This document shows positions 52,617-63,735 of a stretch of 64,000 nt of DNA, piece by piece. The DNA is from Rhizoclosmatium globosum (Eukaryota > Chytridiomycota > Chytridiomycetes > Chytridiales > Chytriomycetaceae). The notes beneath the pieces were generated by a model that did not search any database, was not told the origin of the DNA, and worked only from the letters and a program-made list of their open reading frames with translations. The stretch covers positions 124,001 to 188,000 of the forward strand of contig MCGO01000004.1 of assembly GCA_002104985.1 (NCBI GenBank), written 5' to 3'. A program made the position numbers and the translations under genes. Position 1 is the first letter of the stretch. Every line of letters starts with the position of its first letter.

Positions 52617-55600
52617 ATGAAGCGCGGCCGCAACGATGACGACGCGTTCGGCATGTTCCCATCGAGCAAGAAGGATCGCGACGACGAAGAAGACGAAAAG
52701 ATTCATGTGTACATTCCTCAGAAGGCGTCGCTGTCTCTTGCGTTGACTGCCGGTGGTGGTTCGTGTTCAATCCACGTTTGTTTTGCTCGTTGTTTCTTGG
52801 ATCTGGTCCTTGTTCCTTGTTCCTTGTTTACTTGTTCGGTGGTCTTGCCTTGGACAGTGGGCAATGACTCAGGACATTCGATTGAATACAAACACAGCCA
52901 GTCGCTGAACAACCTTTGCAAACAGACCCTTCAGCCCCGCAGCCGCAAGACGCTGTGTCTCACCTCTTTCCGAATGCAAACTTTGGTTTCCTTGCGCTTA
53001 AGCCCGATGCGACTAAGCGGCCACTCTGGGTCTCCGATGATGGCCGGTGAGTTTTGCTGCTCATAGGGCTGTCTATGTCTTACTGACCTACTTCATAACA
53101 GCATCTTTCTCGAAGCATTTCATTCGCTCGCCGAAAAGGCATCCGACTTCTTGGTGACCATCGCTGAGCCTGTTTCACGGTTCGTGCCCCCTGCCAATTC
53201 ACCACAAAACTCATCCACACGTTTCACAACACAGTCCTGCGCGAATTCACGAATACAAACTCACAACATATACCCTGTATGCAGCTGTCTCGGTCGGAAT
53301 GGAAACTGGTGTCTTGATTGATGTCTTGGAACGGTACTCGAAAGTCAAGCTTCCCCAACGAGTCGTCGATTTCATTAGGGATTGTACAAACACATATGGA
53401 AAAGTGAAGCTTGTGTTGAATGACAATAGGTTTGCAAGTCGAATTACTTCTATGCTGTGACTCAACCCTTTTTCCTAGATACTACCTCGAATCCACGTTT
53501 CCTAAAGTTCTTCGCCATTTATTGAAAGATCCTGTCATCAATGAAGCTCGTGCATTTAGAACAGACGCAGATAACGCGAAAGTAGAGGGTGCATTGGCAA
53601 AACGGCTTGGTAACGGCGGAAATGCTGCCAAAGTGTCAAACCAAAAAGGATCAACCAGTACAGGAGGAAATGCGGCCAAAAAAACCAGTGGGAAACAGGA
53701 CTCGAAAAATTCGGACCTATACAACCGTGCTGCAATTACTCCTGCGAATGCTGCCACAGATGATTCTGCTTTTGGTGCTGTGATTAGTTTAGATGAAGAA
53801 GACGAAGAAGAAGAAGAAGATACGGCTGCACGTCTCGGAATAGTGGATGGGTTGTCTGGAGGCACAGAGAATGATGGCGGGTTGGTGATGGGACCTTCGA
53901 AAGCCTCTGCTGCTCTGGTTGAATTGGATTACGCGCAAAGTTTCGAAATTCAAAAGTTGCACGTCGAAGAAGTCAAGAAACGATGCAACGAAATCGACTA
54001 TCCGCTCATGGAGGAATATGATTTCCGTCACGACAAGGACAATCCAGATTTGGACATTAACCTGAGCCCGAAATGCCAGATTCGTGATTATCAGGAAAAG
54101 TGTTTGAGCAAGATGTTTGGAGGTGGTGATGGACGTGCGCGAAGTGGTGTTATTGTGTTACCAACTGGTGCCGGAAAGACACTTGTAGGAATAACAGCGG
54201 CTTGTACCATTAAAAAGAGTGCATTGGTACTATGTACAAATGCTATCTCTGTAGAGCAGTGGACGAAAGAATTCTTGAAATGGTCGACGATTGATGAGAA
54301 ACGAATTTGCAAGTTTACATCCGACTCCCGTATACCAGTAAGCACGACCAACTTCTATGTCGTTTATATCATCTAACAACGCTTCATGTAGTTTGAAGGA
54401 GACTCTGGAATCCTTGTGACAACATATACAATGATTACTCACTCAGGAAAGCGTGCGTGGGACACTGGGCGAATGATTGATTTTATTTCCAGCCGTGAAT
54501 GGGGACTCTTGATTCTTGACGAAGTACACGTCGTTCCTGCCAACGTGTTCAGAAGAGTGTTGACGACTGTGGCTACACACAGTAAGCTCGGTTTAACCGC
54601 TACACTTGTGCGTGAAGATGACAAGATTGCGGACTTGAATTTCTTGATTGGACCAAAGTTGTATGAGGCTGACTGGCAGAATTTGTCGAATCGTGGTCAC
54701 ATTGCCAAAGTCGAGGTTTGTTGGAGAGATTCCAACCTGTTGTATGTTGAAAGCGTTTATAATAGGCAACTGAAGTGTGGTGTCCAATGACGGGGGACTT
54801 TTACAAGGAATATTTAAAGAGTCCATTGAGAAAGCGACGATTACTATGTGTAATGAATCCGAATAAGCTCATGGCCGCCGAGTATTTGATTCGCTCACGA
54901 GAGGCTGCGGGAGACAAAATCATCGTCTTTTCAGATAACGTTTTTGCTCTTCAAGTAAGTACACAATTTTGATGGCTTTTTTTCTCTCCTCGAACCCCTT
55001 CATTGATTCGGACATCATAGCACTTTGCGAAACGTCTCAACAAACCCTTTATTTACGGACACACTGGAAACAAGGAACGTTTTGCCCTCCTCCAGCACTT
55101 CCGTGACAACCATCCAGCCTTCAAAACAATTTGTCTATCGAAAGTTGGAGACACGTCCCTCGATTTGCCTGAAGCCACGTGTCTCATTCAAATTAGCAGT
55201 CAGTTTGGTTCGCGTCGTCAGGAAGCGCAGCGTATGGGAAGAATTCTGAGAGCAAAGAGAAGGAGTGAAGAAGGTTTCCGTAGTAGATTCTATACTCTAG
55301 TCAGTCAGGATACTGATGAGGTGGCGTTCTCTGACAAGAGAAAGAGGTTCTTGATTGATCAAGGATACATGTATAAGGTTTGTATTTGGTTGTATCCCTC
55401 ATTCTCTTATGACATTTGCAATTTCAGGTGGTCTCAGACTTGAATCAACTCATTCCACCAGAAGAAGCTGCAACTCTTGCTTATCATACTCGTAAAGAGC
55501 AAGTGGACTTGTTGAATACTGTATTGGCCCATCAAGATGAAGAGAGAGGTTTTGACGATGACGATCTTATGAGTGTCATGCCAACAGCTGGGGCGGGATC

Positions 55601-55715
55601 AGATGGAATTCTGCGTGGACCGGGAGGGAAGTTTAAAGCAAAGGCGGAGAGTGGAAGAGGTGCTGTTCCTGAAAAGAAGAGACATGCCCTGTTTGCAAAG
55701 TACTATGCAAAGTAA
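52617..55715 (+). CDS. ERCC3: XPB/Ssl2 (ERCC3) TFIIH DNA helicase/translocase
   Basis: Nine exons (52617-52752, 52926-53046, 53102-53179, 53235-53429, 53479-54337, 54392-54715, 54766-54954, 55021-55377, 55428-55715) give 848 codons. The N-terminal domain has [29 protein letters not shown] and [10 protein letters not shown]. An acidic Asn/Lys linker follows (about 53540-53870). Helicase motifs are [17 protein letters not shown] (I), LDEVH (II), the [11 protein letters not shown] segment with the RED motif, [10 protein letters not shown], and [13 protein letters not shown] (VI). XPB is the ATP-driven translocase of TFIIH used in promoter opening and nucleotide excision repair. The first intron (173 bp) is unusually long, with tandem CCTTGTT units. 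The stop overlaps an AATAAA. It follows MSH2 by 58 bp on the same strand, so two DNA repair genes are adjacent, probably by chance. Confidence 0.97.
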
Positions 55716-55720
55716 ATAAA
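55715..55720 (+). terminator. AATAAA overlapping the XPB stop codon
   Basis: AATAAA starts on the last base of the TAA stop. The convergent peroxidase gene ends 57 bp further on, so the two 3' ends are very close or overlap. Confidence 0.45.
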
Positions 55721-55772
55721 GTTTGATGCATATGATTGCTTTCGTCCATAAGATACAATGAGTTTGAAAATA

Positions 55773-56543
55773 TTATTGCATAAACTTCTTCACATAATCA
55801 TGACCCTGCACCGTTTCCAAGAGAGAAATGACGCCAAAAAATACTGGTGCAAGCAAAGGATAGATCACATGCAAAACATCTGCCACAAGGCTTGAACTCT
55901 TGGAAACACCAAGTTCTTTTTTCACGTACACCTCCAATACTTCAGGAGAATACAATGAAATGAAACGGTCAACAACCTGTCCTTTTCTATTGACCATGAA
56001 CTTCTCAAAGTTCCAAATCACGCCGCCACCAATGAGAAGGTGGGGTTTTTCACTTTTAAGATGCCTGTAAAGTGGATGAGCGTCATTGCCGTTCACCTAT
56101 TTATTGAATTAGTGAGTCAGGGTTGAACAGTTCGTGTCAGAGCAGATAGGACACACACATTCATCTTTTCCAGAATCGGGAAAGAAACACCGAATCTGAG
56201 ACGGCAGGAATCACCGTCAGTTGGTTCTTGATAGAATTGATTTGTTGGAACACCAATGATAAGCTAATATCGTGTTTAGATGGATGACAAATGTTGACAA
56301 CCGCGACTCACCAATCCCTGATCCTTGTAGCGTTTGTACAGAGCTTCCAAGCCATCATACTGGCTTGTGAATCCACATTTTGAAGCAACGTTCACGAACA
56401 ACACGACCTTGCCCTGTAACATCATTTCAAATCAGATATGAGGTTGGGAACAAGCGAAAGCTGGTTCGTACATCGATTTCCCTGCCCAATGGAAAGGCCT
56501 TTCCTTTAATGTCGTTGACAAGGATATCAGCAAGTTTGGGCAT
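55773..56543 (-). CDS. Cys-type glutathione/thioredoxin peroxidase with hydrophobic C-terminal extension
   Basis: Four exons (56543-56472, 56413-56312, 56263-56159, 56096-55773) give 200 codons. The GPX fold is clear: [20 protein letters not shown] with the peroxidatic residue as Cys (TGT at 56378-56376, not TGA selenocysteine), [13 protein letters not shown] with the Gln, [18 protein letters not shown], and [15 protein letters not shown] with the catalytic Trp. It would reduce hydrogen or lipid peroxides, probably using thioredoxin as in fungal homologues. Most family members stop shortly after this; here some 60 more residues follow, including a hydrophobic span [20 protein letters not shown], then a short polar end. 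This looks like a tail anchor, so a membrane location is inferred. No N-terminal signal is seen. Confidence 0.92.
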
Positions 56544-56611
56544 TGAGGAAAGAGGAGGGGAGCGCGTTTGGGTTGAAAGGCCTTTTTTGTGAGGTTTCAC
56601 AGTTGGAGAAA
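56544..56611. promoter_or_regulatory. Bidirectional upstream region of GPX and OST3
   Basis: The two divergent start codons are separated by only 68 bp, so a shared promoter is likely. The stretch is G/A-rich on the left and T-rich on the right. No known site was recognised. Confidence 0.5.
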
Positions 56612-58237
56612 ATGCGAGTTGTTGGGATCCTGTTCTTGTCGCTCTTGTCGCTCGTCAATGCATACAGCAGCGATTACAAGGTCAACAAGGTACGTTGAAA
56701 GCCATGGCGTAGAGGCGGAGCTGCCTCGGATCCAAGGCACTCGCTCGTTGAATATTCATTAACTAACCCCAATACACTTTACCCCAACTTCATCCTTGCC
56801 CTCCTTCTCTAATCATGATGGTGCCTGCCAATTTGTGCCCGCATTCACCTGTTTTGCGACATGTGATTGATGCGTTGCTGTCGTGACTTATCAAAACTCA
56901 AACAACCCCACGTTGCCTATTCAAACGAATCCCATCCATCTCACTCGGTCATAACTCCAACGATCATGCATTCAGCTGAACAAATTGGTTGCCGAGAGCC
57001 CAGCGGAGCCAATCACCTTGGACACAAAGACGTTCAACTTGGCAACGGAAACGCCAAGAAACTATTCCATGTTTGTTGTCTTGACTGCTGAAGGCGAACA
57101 GTTCCAATGTAGCCCATGCAAGTAAGTGTGGGGTGGTAGTCAGTTGGAGCGTTATGAAGCGTGGCAATGCTTTTCGCCTACAATATGCTGAACCAACATC
57201 ATATAGAGCCTTTGCCGAAGAAATTCGACTTGTCACCAAGTCTTTCCACAAGAAGGGACCAAAGGGACAGGCCTTCTTTGGTGTTTTGGACTTTGCCAAT
57301 GGAAAGGAGGTCTTCCACAAGGTACAATCCGTCTATCTATTTTACCTCTCAGACTTTTCTCGATATAGTACAAATTGACCTCTGTTCCTTTCGTGTACCA
57401 CTTTCCACCAACCGAAGGACCAAACAAGCGTAACATCAAGGACGAATTCGAAATCTACGACTTGAACAGACTGTAAATATCATCGAAAATTCCATGGTAT
57501 TCGTGTGTGGTACTGATTGCTGAATATATTTTTAGTGGCGTGAAGGCTGAGGACTTCGCGTTCTGGATTGAAAAGCACTCTGGTCACAAAATTCACATCA
57601 GCCGTCCAATTGACTTCAAGCTCTACGGAACCTACGCCATCATGGCTGTTTCCAGTATTGGAACTTTGGTTGCTTTGAGAAGTCAGATTATCGCCTTCTT
57701 GTCGGAGAAGAAGCTCTGGCAAATGATGTCTCTCGTACGTATTTCATAAATGTGGGAAAAGTGTGGATGTTGATATTGCATGGCTGCAGAGTTTCATTGT
57801 CATCTTCTGTTCTGGATACATGTGGAACCAAATTCGTGGACCACCATTCATGGGCAGTGAAAACGGAAAGCCTGCCATGTTTGCTGGTGGTTTCCAGAAC
57901 CAATATGTTGCGGAAAGTCAGATTGTTGGAATCATTTGTAAGTGATCTTAGTTCCTGACTGGAAACGACATTGGCTGGTTTTAGGATCTAATTTCAATGG
58001 TAGATGGACTCGTGTCTGTTTGGTTCGTCCTGTTGTACACCCAAGTTCCAAAGATTCAGAACACTGCCGCTCAACGTAGTGCTGCATTCATTCTCGCGAC
58101 TTTGTTTATCATGACTTACTCGTTGTTGTTGAGAGTGTTCACTTTCAAGAACGGAGGATACCCATTCACCTTGGTAAGTACTTTCATATTCCTTTACTAC
58201 TTGCTTATCCCCTTGCTTTTTTGTCCAGTTCTTGTAA
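56612..58237 (+). CDS. OST3: Oligosaccharyltransferase OST3/OST6 subunit (MAGT1/TUSC3 family)
   Basis: Eight exons (56612-56689, 56976-57121, 57207-57321, 57369-57472, 57536-57734, 57790-57937, 58004-58173, 58229-58237) give 322 codons. A signal peptide (MRVVGILFLSLLSLVNAYS) leads into a lumenal thioredoxin-like domain with the active-site pair QFQCSPCK, then FVYHFPPTEGP. Four hydrophobic spans follow, including GTYAIMAVSSIGTLVAL, SLSFIVIFCSGYMWNQIRGPPF, LVSVWFVLLYTQVP and AAFILATLFIMTYSLLL. The subunit holds substrate proteins by mixed disulfides at the ER oligosaccharyltransferase and aids N-glycosylation. The last exon adds only Phe-Leu and the stop; intron 1 (286 bp) is the longest intron I modelled in this window. 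Confidence 0.95.
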
Positions 58238-58431
58238 TTTGGAAATATTGGCTTGATGATGGAGAATTGGTGGAAAATAAACAATTTGATAAATGCTTGA
58301 TCATAGCACGCCTAAATGAAAGTAGGAGTATTGGAGTGATCAGTGGGATCGGCACCGTTGACAATCCTTGACAAAAACGGCAGCAAAAACGGTCCAAAAA
58401 AAAAAAGGCAGTCAATACCAAGTCACCATCA

Positions 58432-59524
58432 ATGTCTGACGATGATTCCAAGTCAATTAAGAAGCTGAAGCTTCAGATGGAGATGCAAAAGATGGAAAAG
58501 TACGTTTGATTACATTTTGTTTTCTCGGTCTGACGTTTGATCGCAGTGACGCGCGTGAAAGACGTGAGGAAAAAGAGAGAAGAGATAAAGAAGAGAAGGA
58601 AGAGCGTCGTATGAGGGAGGAGAAAGAGGAGAGGTAAGAAAATGCGCTTTACTAGTATCCGCTAAGTACTAATCAACTCCATAGACTTGAACGTGAACGC
58701 CGTGAGGAAAGAAGGGTTCGTGTATATTTTGTTCATAGGTCCCATCACTCTATCATTAATCTTTTATAAAGCTCGAGATGGAGTTGGCGGAGAAACGTTC
58801 TCGGGCCGCAACACAAGCTCCTGCAACTCCCATTATCGTCAACAACAACAACAATAATAATAACAACAACAACAACAACAACAATAACAATAACAACGCC
58901 CTGTCTATGTCAATGTCAATTCCAATGCCAGCCATGAAAATGAGTGCTCCGCCCAGCCCGATGATTGTCCGGACTGTAGCACTCCCACCACCAACAAAGA
59001 GACCTTGGAAATCTGGTTTATTCGATTGTCTCTCTGATCCTATGCTGATTTTGCAGGCTTTGTGTTGTCCATGCTACCTGTACGGAAGAACCGTGGAGAA
59101 CCTGAATTCTTCATCATGCACAACGCCATGTTGTATGTACCTCTGTTGCTGTCCTTGTGAAGTCCCGAAAACGCGTGGTGAAATTCGTGACCGATTTAAT
59201 ATCAAGGTAAGCTGAATTTTCCACTTTCTGCATAAAATAACTAAACTGCGTATTAAAAAGGGCGACGGGTGCGAAGATTGTTGTATTCATTACTGGTGCC
59301 ACTGTTGTGCTTTGATTCAGGAACACAAAGAGGTGCCAAAAGCGGGAACCGTTCAACCTGGAATGTCTCCAGTTATCGTGTCTCCTGTTATGGGAACACC
59401 AGTTGTTCAACAAAACTACCAACAACAGCCTCCCTTCCAACAACAGCCATCTTTTCAACAGCCCATGATGTACCAACAGCCACCACCAGGCTACCAGCAG
59501 CAGCAGCAACAGTACTACCAATAG
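58432..59524 (+). CDS. PLAC8 (cysteine-rich) family protein with charged, Asn- and Gln-rich flanks
   Basis: Exons 58432-58499, 58547-58633, 58685-58715, 58772-59206 and 59261-59524 give 294 codons. The first 70 residues are a highly charged helix (EKERRDKEEKEERRMREEKE). A run of 19 Asn and a Met/Pro-rich linker come next. The PLAC8 domain then shows LFDCLSDPMLILQALCCPCY, a CCMYLCCCPC core, TRGEIRDRFNIK and DCCIHYWCHCCALIQEHKEV. The tail is Gln/Pro-rich (QQQPPFQQQPSFQ). PLAC8 proteins in plants and fungi affect cell size or metal (Cd, Zn) transport and are often at membranes; no specific role can be read here. ATG 58432 is preferred because it opens the charged helix without a stop. The region between OST3 and this gene (194 bp) holds no gene. 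Confidence 0.88.
58841..58897 (+). repeat. (AAC/AAT)n coding microsatellite, poly-Asn
   Basis: Nineteen consecutive AAC or AAT codons lie inside the PLAC8 gene. The run is interrupted by synonymous AAT codons, so selection on the protein run as well as slippage may keep it. Confidence 0.95.
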
Positions 59525-59756
59525 TTTTAGAGTCCCATTCTTTTTAATCCTCCTACCACCGAACAGTATCATAATAGATTTATTATTTTTATTACTTTAA
59601 TTACTTTATTACTTTTATTGCATACATCAAACCATATCTGTCTTTATTTGTGGAGCAACTTCCACACAGCTATTTACTTCATCAATAGTAGAAGACGAGG
59701 AAGACACATGGAATGGTTCTTTTTTATCGTATCTTTGGAGGAGAAAAAGACATTTC

Positions 59757-62613
59757 ATGCATCTCCTCCCACGCGAGACCGACAAGCTGCTTCTCTCGCA
59801 CGCAGGGTTCCTCGCGCAACGGCGGCTCTGGCGTGGCGTGCGACTGAACCAGGCGGAGGCGACTGCGCTTCTCGGGGCCGTTCTTCTTGAGCTTATTCGC
59901 GATGGACAGCACAGCGTTGCCGAGCTGATGCACGTTGGCCGCACGATCCTGGGCCACGCGGACGTTCTTCCTGGCGTTGCGCATTCGCTTCATTCGGTTC
60001 AAGTCGAAGGTTTGTGTTTGTGTTTGTGTTTGTGTTTGTGTCGCCTTGTTCTTGTTCTTTCTTGTTTGGCGGTATTCTTTGGAAGTAAACAAACAACTAA
60101 ACCAACAAAACACAGGCGCGTTTCCCGACGGCACAAAACTGGTCACTGTCCACGAACCAATTGCACAGCCAGTTGGGAATGCCGCCCTTGCCTTCCACGG
60201 CGCCTGCCTCGGCCCCCGCCCAGACACTCAAACGCCCGCCTTCGATGCCCCGGCCCAAAAGAAACGCAGAATCCAAGAATCGGCAACAGTCGAAGAAGTA
60301 GAACGCCCTGGCGAAGTCCGTGTCGCTTCAACTGAATCTGGAATCATCCTCAGCAAAGGGCGTCCGCGAATTGCTCTCTCCGTCGTGAACCGCGGTGACC
60401 GTCCCATTCAAGTTGGAAGCCATTTCCACTTTATCGAAACAAACAAATGCCTGGACTTTGACAGAATCAAGGCTTACGGTTTCAGGCTGGATATTCCGGC
60501 GGGAACTGCTGTTCGTTTTGAGCCTGGGGACTCTAAAAATGTCTCTTTGGTGCAAATTGCAGGAGACCGCGTTATTCGTGGAGGAAACAACATTGCGTCA
60601 GGGCCTGTGGCGTTAGATAGAATCCCAGATATCCTTGCATCACTTCGACACATGGGCTTCAATCATACTCCCCTCGTCAAGCCCCTTCCTACTCCTGCAC
60701 CTTACACAATGAGTCGCGCACGTTATGCTGATGCGTATGGACCGACTGTTGGAGACCGAATTCGCCTCGCAGATTCTTCCCTATGGATTGAAATCGAAAA
60801 AGATTATACCACCTACGGCGACGAATCTGTGTTTGGAGGTGGAAAAGTTATTCGTGAAGGAATGGGCCAACAAGCTGGTGTCTCTCAAGCTGATGCCCTT
60901 GATCTCGTCATCACGAATGCCGTGATTCTGGATTACACTGGTATCTACAAAGCCGACATCGGTATCAAAAATGGGTTTATTTCAGGAATTGGAAAATCAG
61001 GGAATCCAGATGTTATGGAAGGTGTCACACCAGGAATGATTATTGGGGTCACGACCGAAGTACTATCTGGAGAAGGCCACATTTTTACGGCGGGCTGTGT
61101 AGACACACACATTCACTTTATTTGTCCACAAATCTGTGACGAAGCAATTGCAAGTGGTACCACAACTCTTATTGGAGGAGGCACAGGACCAAACACAGGA
61201 ACGAACGCAACTACCTGTACTCCCGGGAAAAACCACATCAGATTCATGCTTCAAGCAACAGATGATATGCCTCTCAATTTTGGGTTTACTGGAAAAGGAA
61301 ACACTGCCATGAAAGAAGGACTGATTGAACAGATTGAAGCTGGAGCAGTCGGATTAAAGCTTCACGAGGACTGGGGTAAGCGCCATACACTTATGTTACA
61401 TTTTGGCTTTAACTTGCTTCCAAACTAGGAACTACGCCTGCGGCAATCGACTGCTGTTTGCAAGTTTGTGAAACTTATGATGTTCAAGCTACGATCCATA
61501 CTGATACCCTGTAAGTATTGCAAACTTTAATTGGCTTCCTCCTGCTTCTTCTTCAAACCCTATCTCCTTTTCTCAACTTTGCTTGGCAAATAGGAACGAA
61601 TCAGGATTTGTCGAATCCACCCTTGCTGCATTCAAAGGACGTTCCATCCACGCTTACCATTCAGAAGGCGCAGGCGGTGGACACGCCCCTGATATTATCA
61701 CTGTCGCCGGAAACAAACATATGAATGTAATTCCTTCTTCAACCAACCCCACCCGTCCCTTCACCAAAAACACAATCGACGAGCACCTCGACATGCTTAT
61801 GGTATGTCACCACCTGTCCAAAGACATCCCCGAAGACATTGCTTTTGCGGAATCACGTATCCGTGGCGAAACGATCGGCGCAGAAGGAATCCTTCATGAC
61901 TTGGGTGCCATCTCAATCATTAGTTCCGACTCGCAAGCTATGGGACGTGTTGGAGAAGTGTGTTCGCGGACGTGGCAGACGGCGGATCAAATGAAAAAGT
62001 TGAGGGGGAGGTTGGCGGCACCCGAGGGGGAATTGGATTTGGCGGATAACTTCCGTGCTCGACGATATGTTGCAAAATATACAATCAATCCGGCGACGGC
62101 GCATGGTGTTGGGCATTTGGTGGGGTCTATTGAAGTGGGGAAATTTGCGGATCTGGTCATGTATAAGCCGCAGCTCTTTGGCGTGAAACCGGAAATTGTT
62201 TTGAAGGGAGGTATGATTGCATGGGCGCAGATGGGTGATGCAAATGCATCGGTGAGTCACACTGTCCACCGACAGACTAGTTGCTAAAGTTTGAAGGACA
62301 GATTCCAACGCCTCAACCAGTTATTATGAGGCCCATGTTTGGAGCGTCGCCCAGTGCTACTAGAAACACGTGTTTTGCGTTTGTGTCCCAAGCTTCCATC
62401 GAGAACGGTGCTGTTGCAGAGTACGGCTTGCGCAAGAAGGTTGCCGCCGTCAAACACTGTAGAGGTATTGGAAAGAAAGATATGAAGCTAAACAACGTGT
62501 CTCCTGACATTACTGTGGATCCGGAAACATATGTCGTCAAGATTGATGGGGTTGTGCACCCAAGCCCGCCTTCGGAATTCGTCCCATTCAACAACAGTAT
62601 GCTCTTTTTCTGA
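59757..62613 (+). CDS. URE1: Urease, single-chain fungal type (nickel metalloenzyme)
   Basis: Five exons (59757-60009, 60116-61375, 61429-61510, 61594-62251, 62302-62613) give 854 codons, the usual length for plant and fungal ureases. The gamma part opens with [20 protein letters not shown]. The beta part shows [19 protein letters not shown] and [18 protein letters not shown]. The alpha part starts at [20 protein letters not shown]. Active-site elements are DTHIHF (two Ni-binding His), GLKLHEDWG with the Lys that is carbamylated, [27 protein letters not shown], the mobile-flap VCHHL Cys-His, and SDSQAMGR with the metal Asp. It hydrolyses urea to ammonia and carbamate in the cytosol. No UreD, UreF or UreG accessory gene is in the window. 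Intron 1 begins with GTTTGT repeats. Confidence 0.97.
60010..60041 (+). repeat. (GTTTGT)n repeat at the first urease splice donor
   Basis: Five GTTTGT units and a partial one start exactly at the donor site of urease intron 1. Each unit carries a GT, so each is a possible alternative donor. Six-base spacing keeps the reading frame phase. Confidence 0.9.
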
Positions 62614-62667
62614 AAACTATAGCTTATGTACTTTTTGCAAATGAATTTATTCTCGTCTCTTCTTAAT

Positions 62668-63219
62668 TTACTTGTGGCGCTTGAATACTGCCAAGTATGA
62701 AAACCAAAAGATCCAAGCGGAAATGACTCCAAACACTAACCCAAGATTGTTGTATTGTGTTTCTGGAGGTGGAGGCAATGCCAAGCAACCCATCTGATGT
62801 GTGCTCACTGTTACAAACGCTTCTGTTCCAGCCACTGGCATATTCGACAGACATTGCTTTCCATCCCATGTACCATCCATAGCACTGCAAGAATAATATT
62901 AAGTTTTTGACAAATGAAGTTAACAGCTCTACAATACTCACAAGAAACATGGTTTCTCAGCTGTGCATTCCAACTGTTCAATATATTCCCTGAACGCAAA
63001 CGGAACCATTCCATTAAAGTTATTACTTTGAATCTGGAACCAACGCAGACTTGACAATAGTCCTAACGTGTGCGGTAACGGTCCGCTAAATTGGTTGTCC
63101 TTCAAATCGAGTACGATTAGGTTGGGCAGATGGCCAAAGATTTCTGGCAGCTGTCCTGTCATTGCGCATCCATCCAAATAGCTGATATCCAGGTTTAGTA
63201 TACCAGTTATGATGCAAGT

Positions 63220-63254
<35 letters not shown>

Positions 63255-63691
63255 AATGTGTTTCAGAACATACATTTGTTGAAGGGCTGGCATATATTGG
63301 ATTTGGTATGGGAACGCAGAACCTGTCCAGGGCTTCTCTTCGCCAGCAGGACATGAAAGAGACCTGATCATAGATTCATTTAGCTGATTCAAGCGGTCTC
63401 CCCCCGCTGTCTCCCCAATATATCCCTTGAGATATCAACTCACAATTGCGTGATCTGGCCCTCTTCATTGCAGTGGATCAAGTGGGTCTGAGTTTCGCAA
63501 CAGGAATAGACATCGAATCCTTGGATCATTGGGAACGAGGCTTCGAAGGCCTGGCATTGGAGTGACGGCCTCGGACCAGTCACCTCTGGGAATCTCGCCT
63601 GAATAACGCTATCGATTTCTTGAATATCTTGAAGAAGCTTTGACTTTGCTGCCAAAAGGTCGGCAAGTGTTTCGTTGGTGTTGGAAGTCAT
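62668..63691 (-). CDS. Leucine-rich-repeat protein with C-terminal membrane span
   Basis: Exons 63691-63444, 63363-63274, 63181-62942 and 62884-62668 join to 264 codons. The central part is plant-type LRR: MTGQLPEIFGHLPNLIVLDL, KDNQFSGPLPHTLGLLSSLR, WFQIQSNNFNGMVPFAF, followed by paired Cys (QLECTAEKPCF) as in LRR caps. The end carries one hydrophobic segment (LGLVFGVISAWIFWFSYLAV) and a short basic tail (FKRHK), so a type I membrane protein is expected. Yet the first in-frame ATG (63691) gives no signal peptide (MTSNTNETLADLLAAK), so an upstream exon may be missing, or the start may be wrong. The third intron from the 3' side contains a 32-base homopolymer. LRR proteins bind other proteins; the ligand is unknown. 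Confidence 0.75.
63222..63253 (+). repeat. 32-base poly-G tract (poly-C in the LRR gene intron)
   Basis: A run of 32 G residues sits within the 92-bp intron 63182-63273 of the minus-strand LRR gene, where it reads as poly-C upstream of the TACTAAAC branch-like site. Its exact length is likely uncertain in any sequencing read. Confidence 0.9.
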
Positions 63692-63735
63692 TCTCAAAAA
63701 GTTGTTTCGAAGTTGGCCAATCACAACTCACGCAC
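63692..63735. promoter_or_regulatory. Very short divergent region between LRR and HAD genes
   Basis: Only 44 bp separate the two proposed start codons. Either both genes share a compact promoter or the LRR start lies elsewhere. Nothing recognisable was found in it. Confidence 0.3.

Noticed and set aside
59935..60115. Continuous open reading through urease intron 1 (LCLCLC...)
   Set aside because: The frame that joins the conserved gamma and beta domains needs splicing; the read-through product is the translated repeat and an unrelated frame.
59757..62613. Urease as a recent bacterial transfer
   Set aside because: It has spliceosomal introns and the fused gamma-beta-alpha single chain typical of fungi and plants, so vertical inheritance is simpler.
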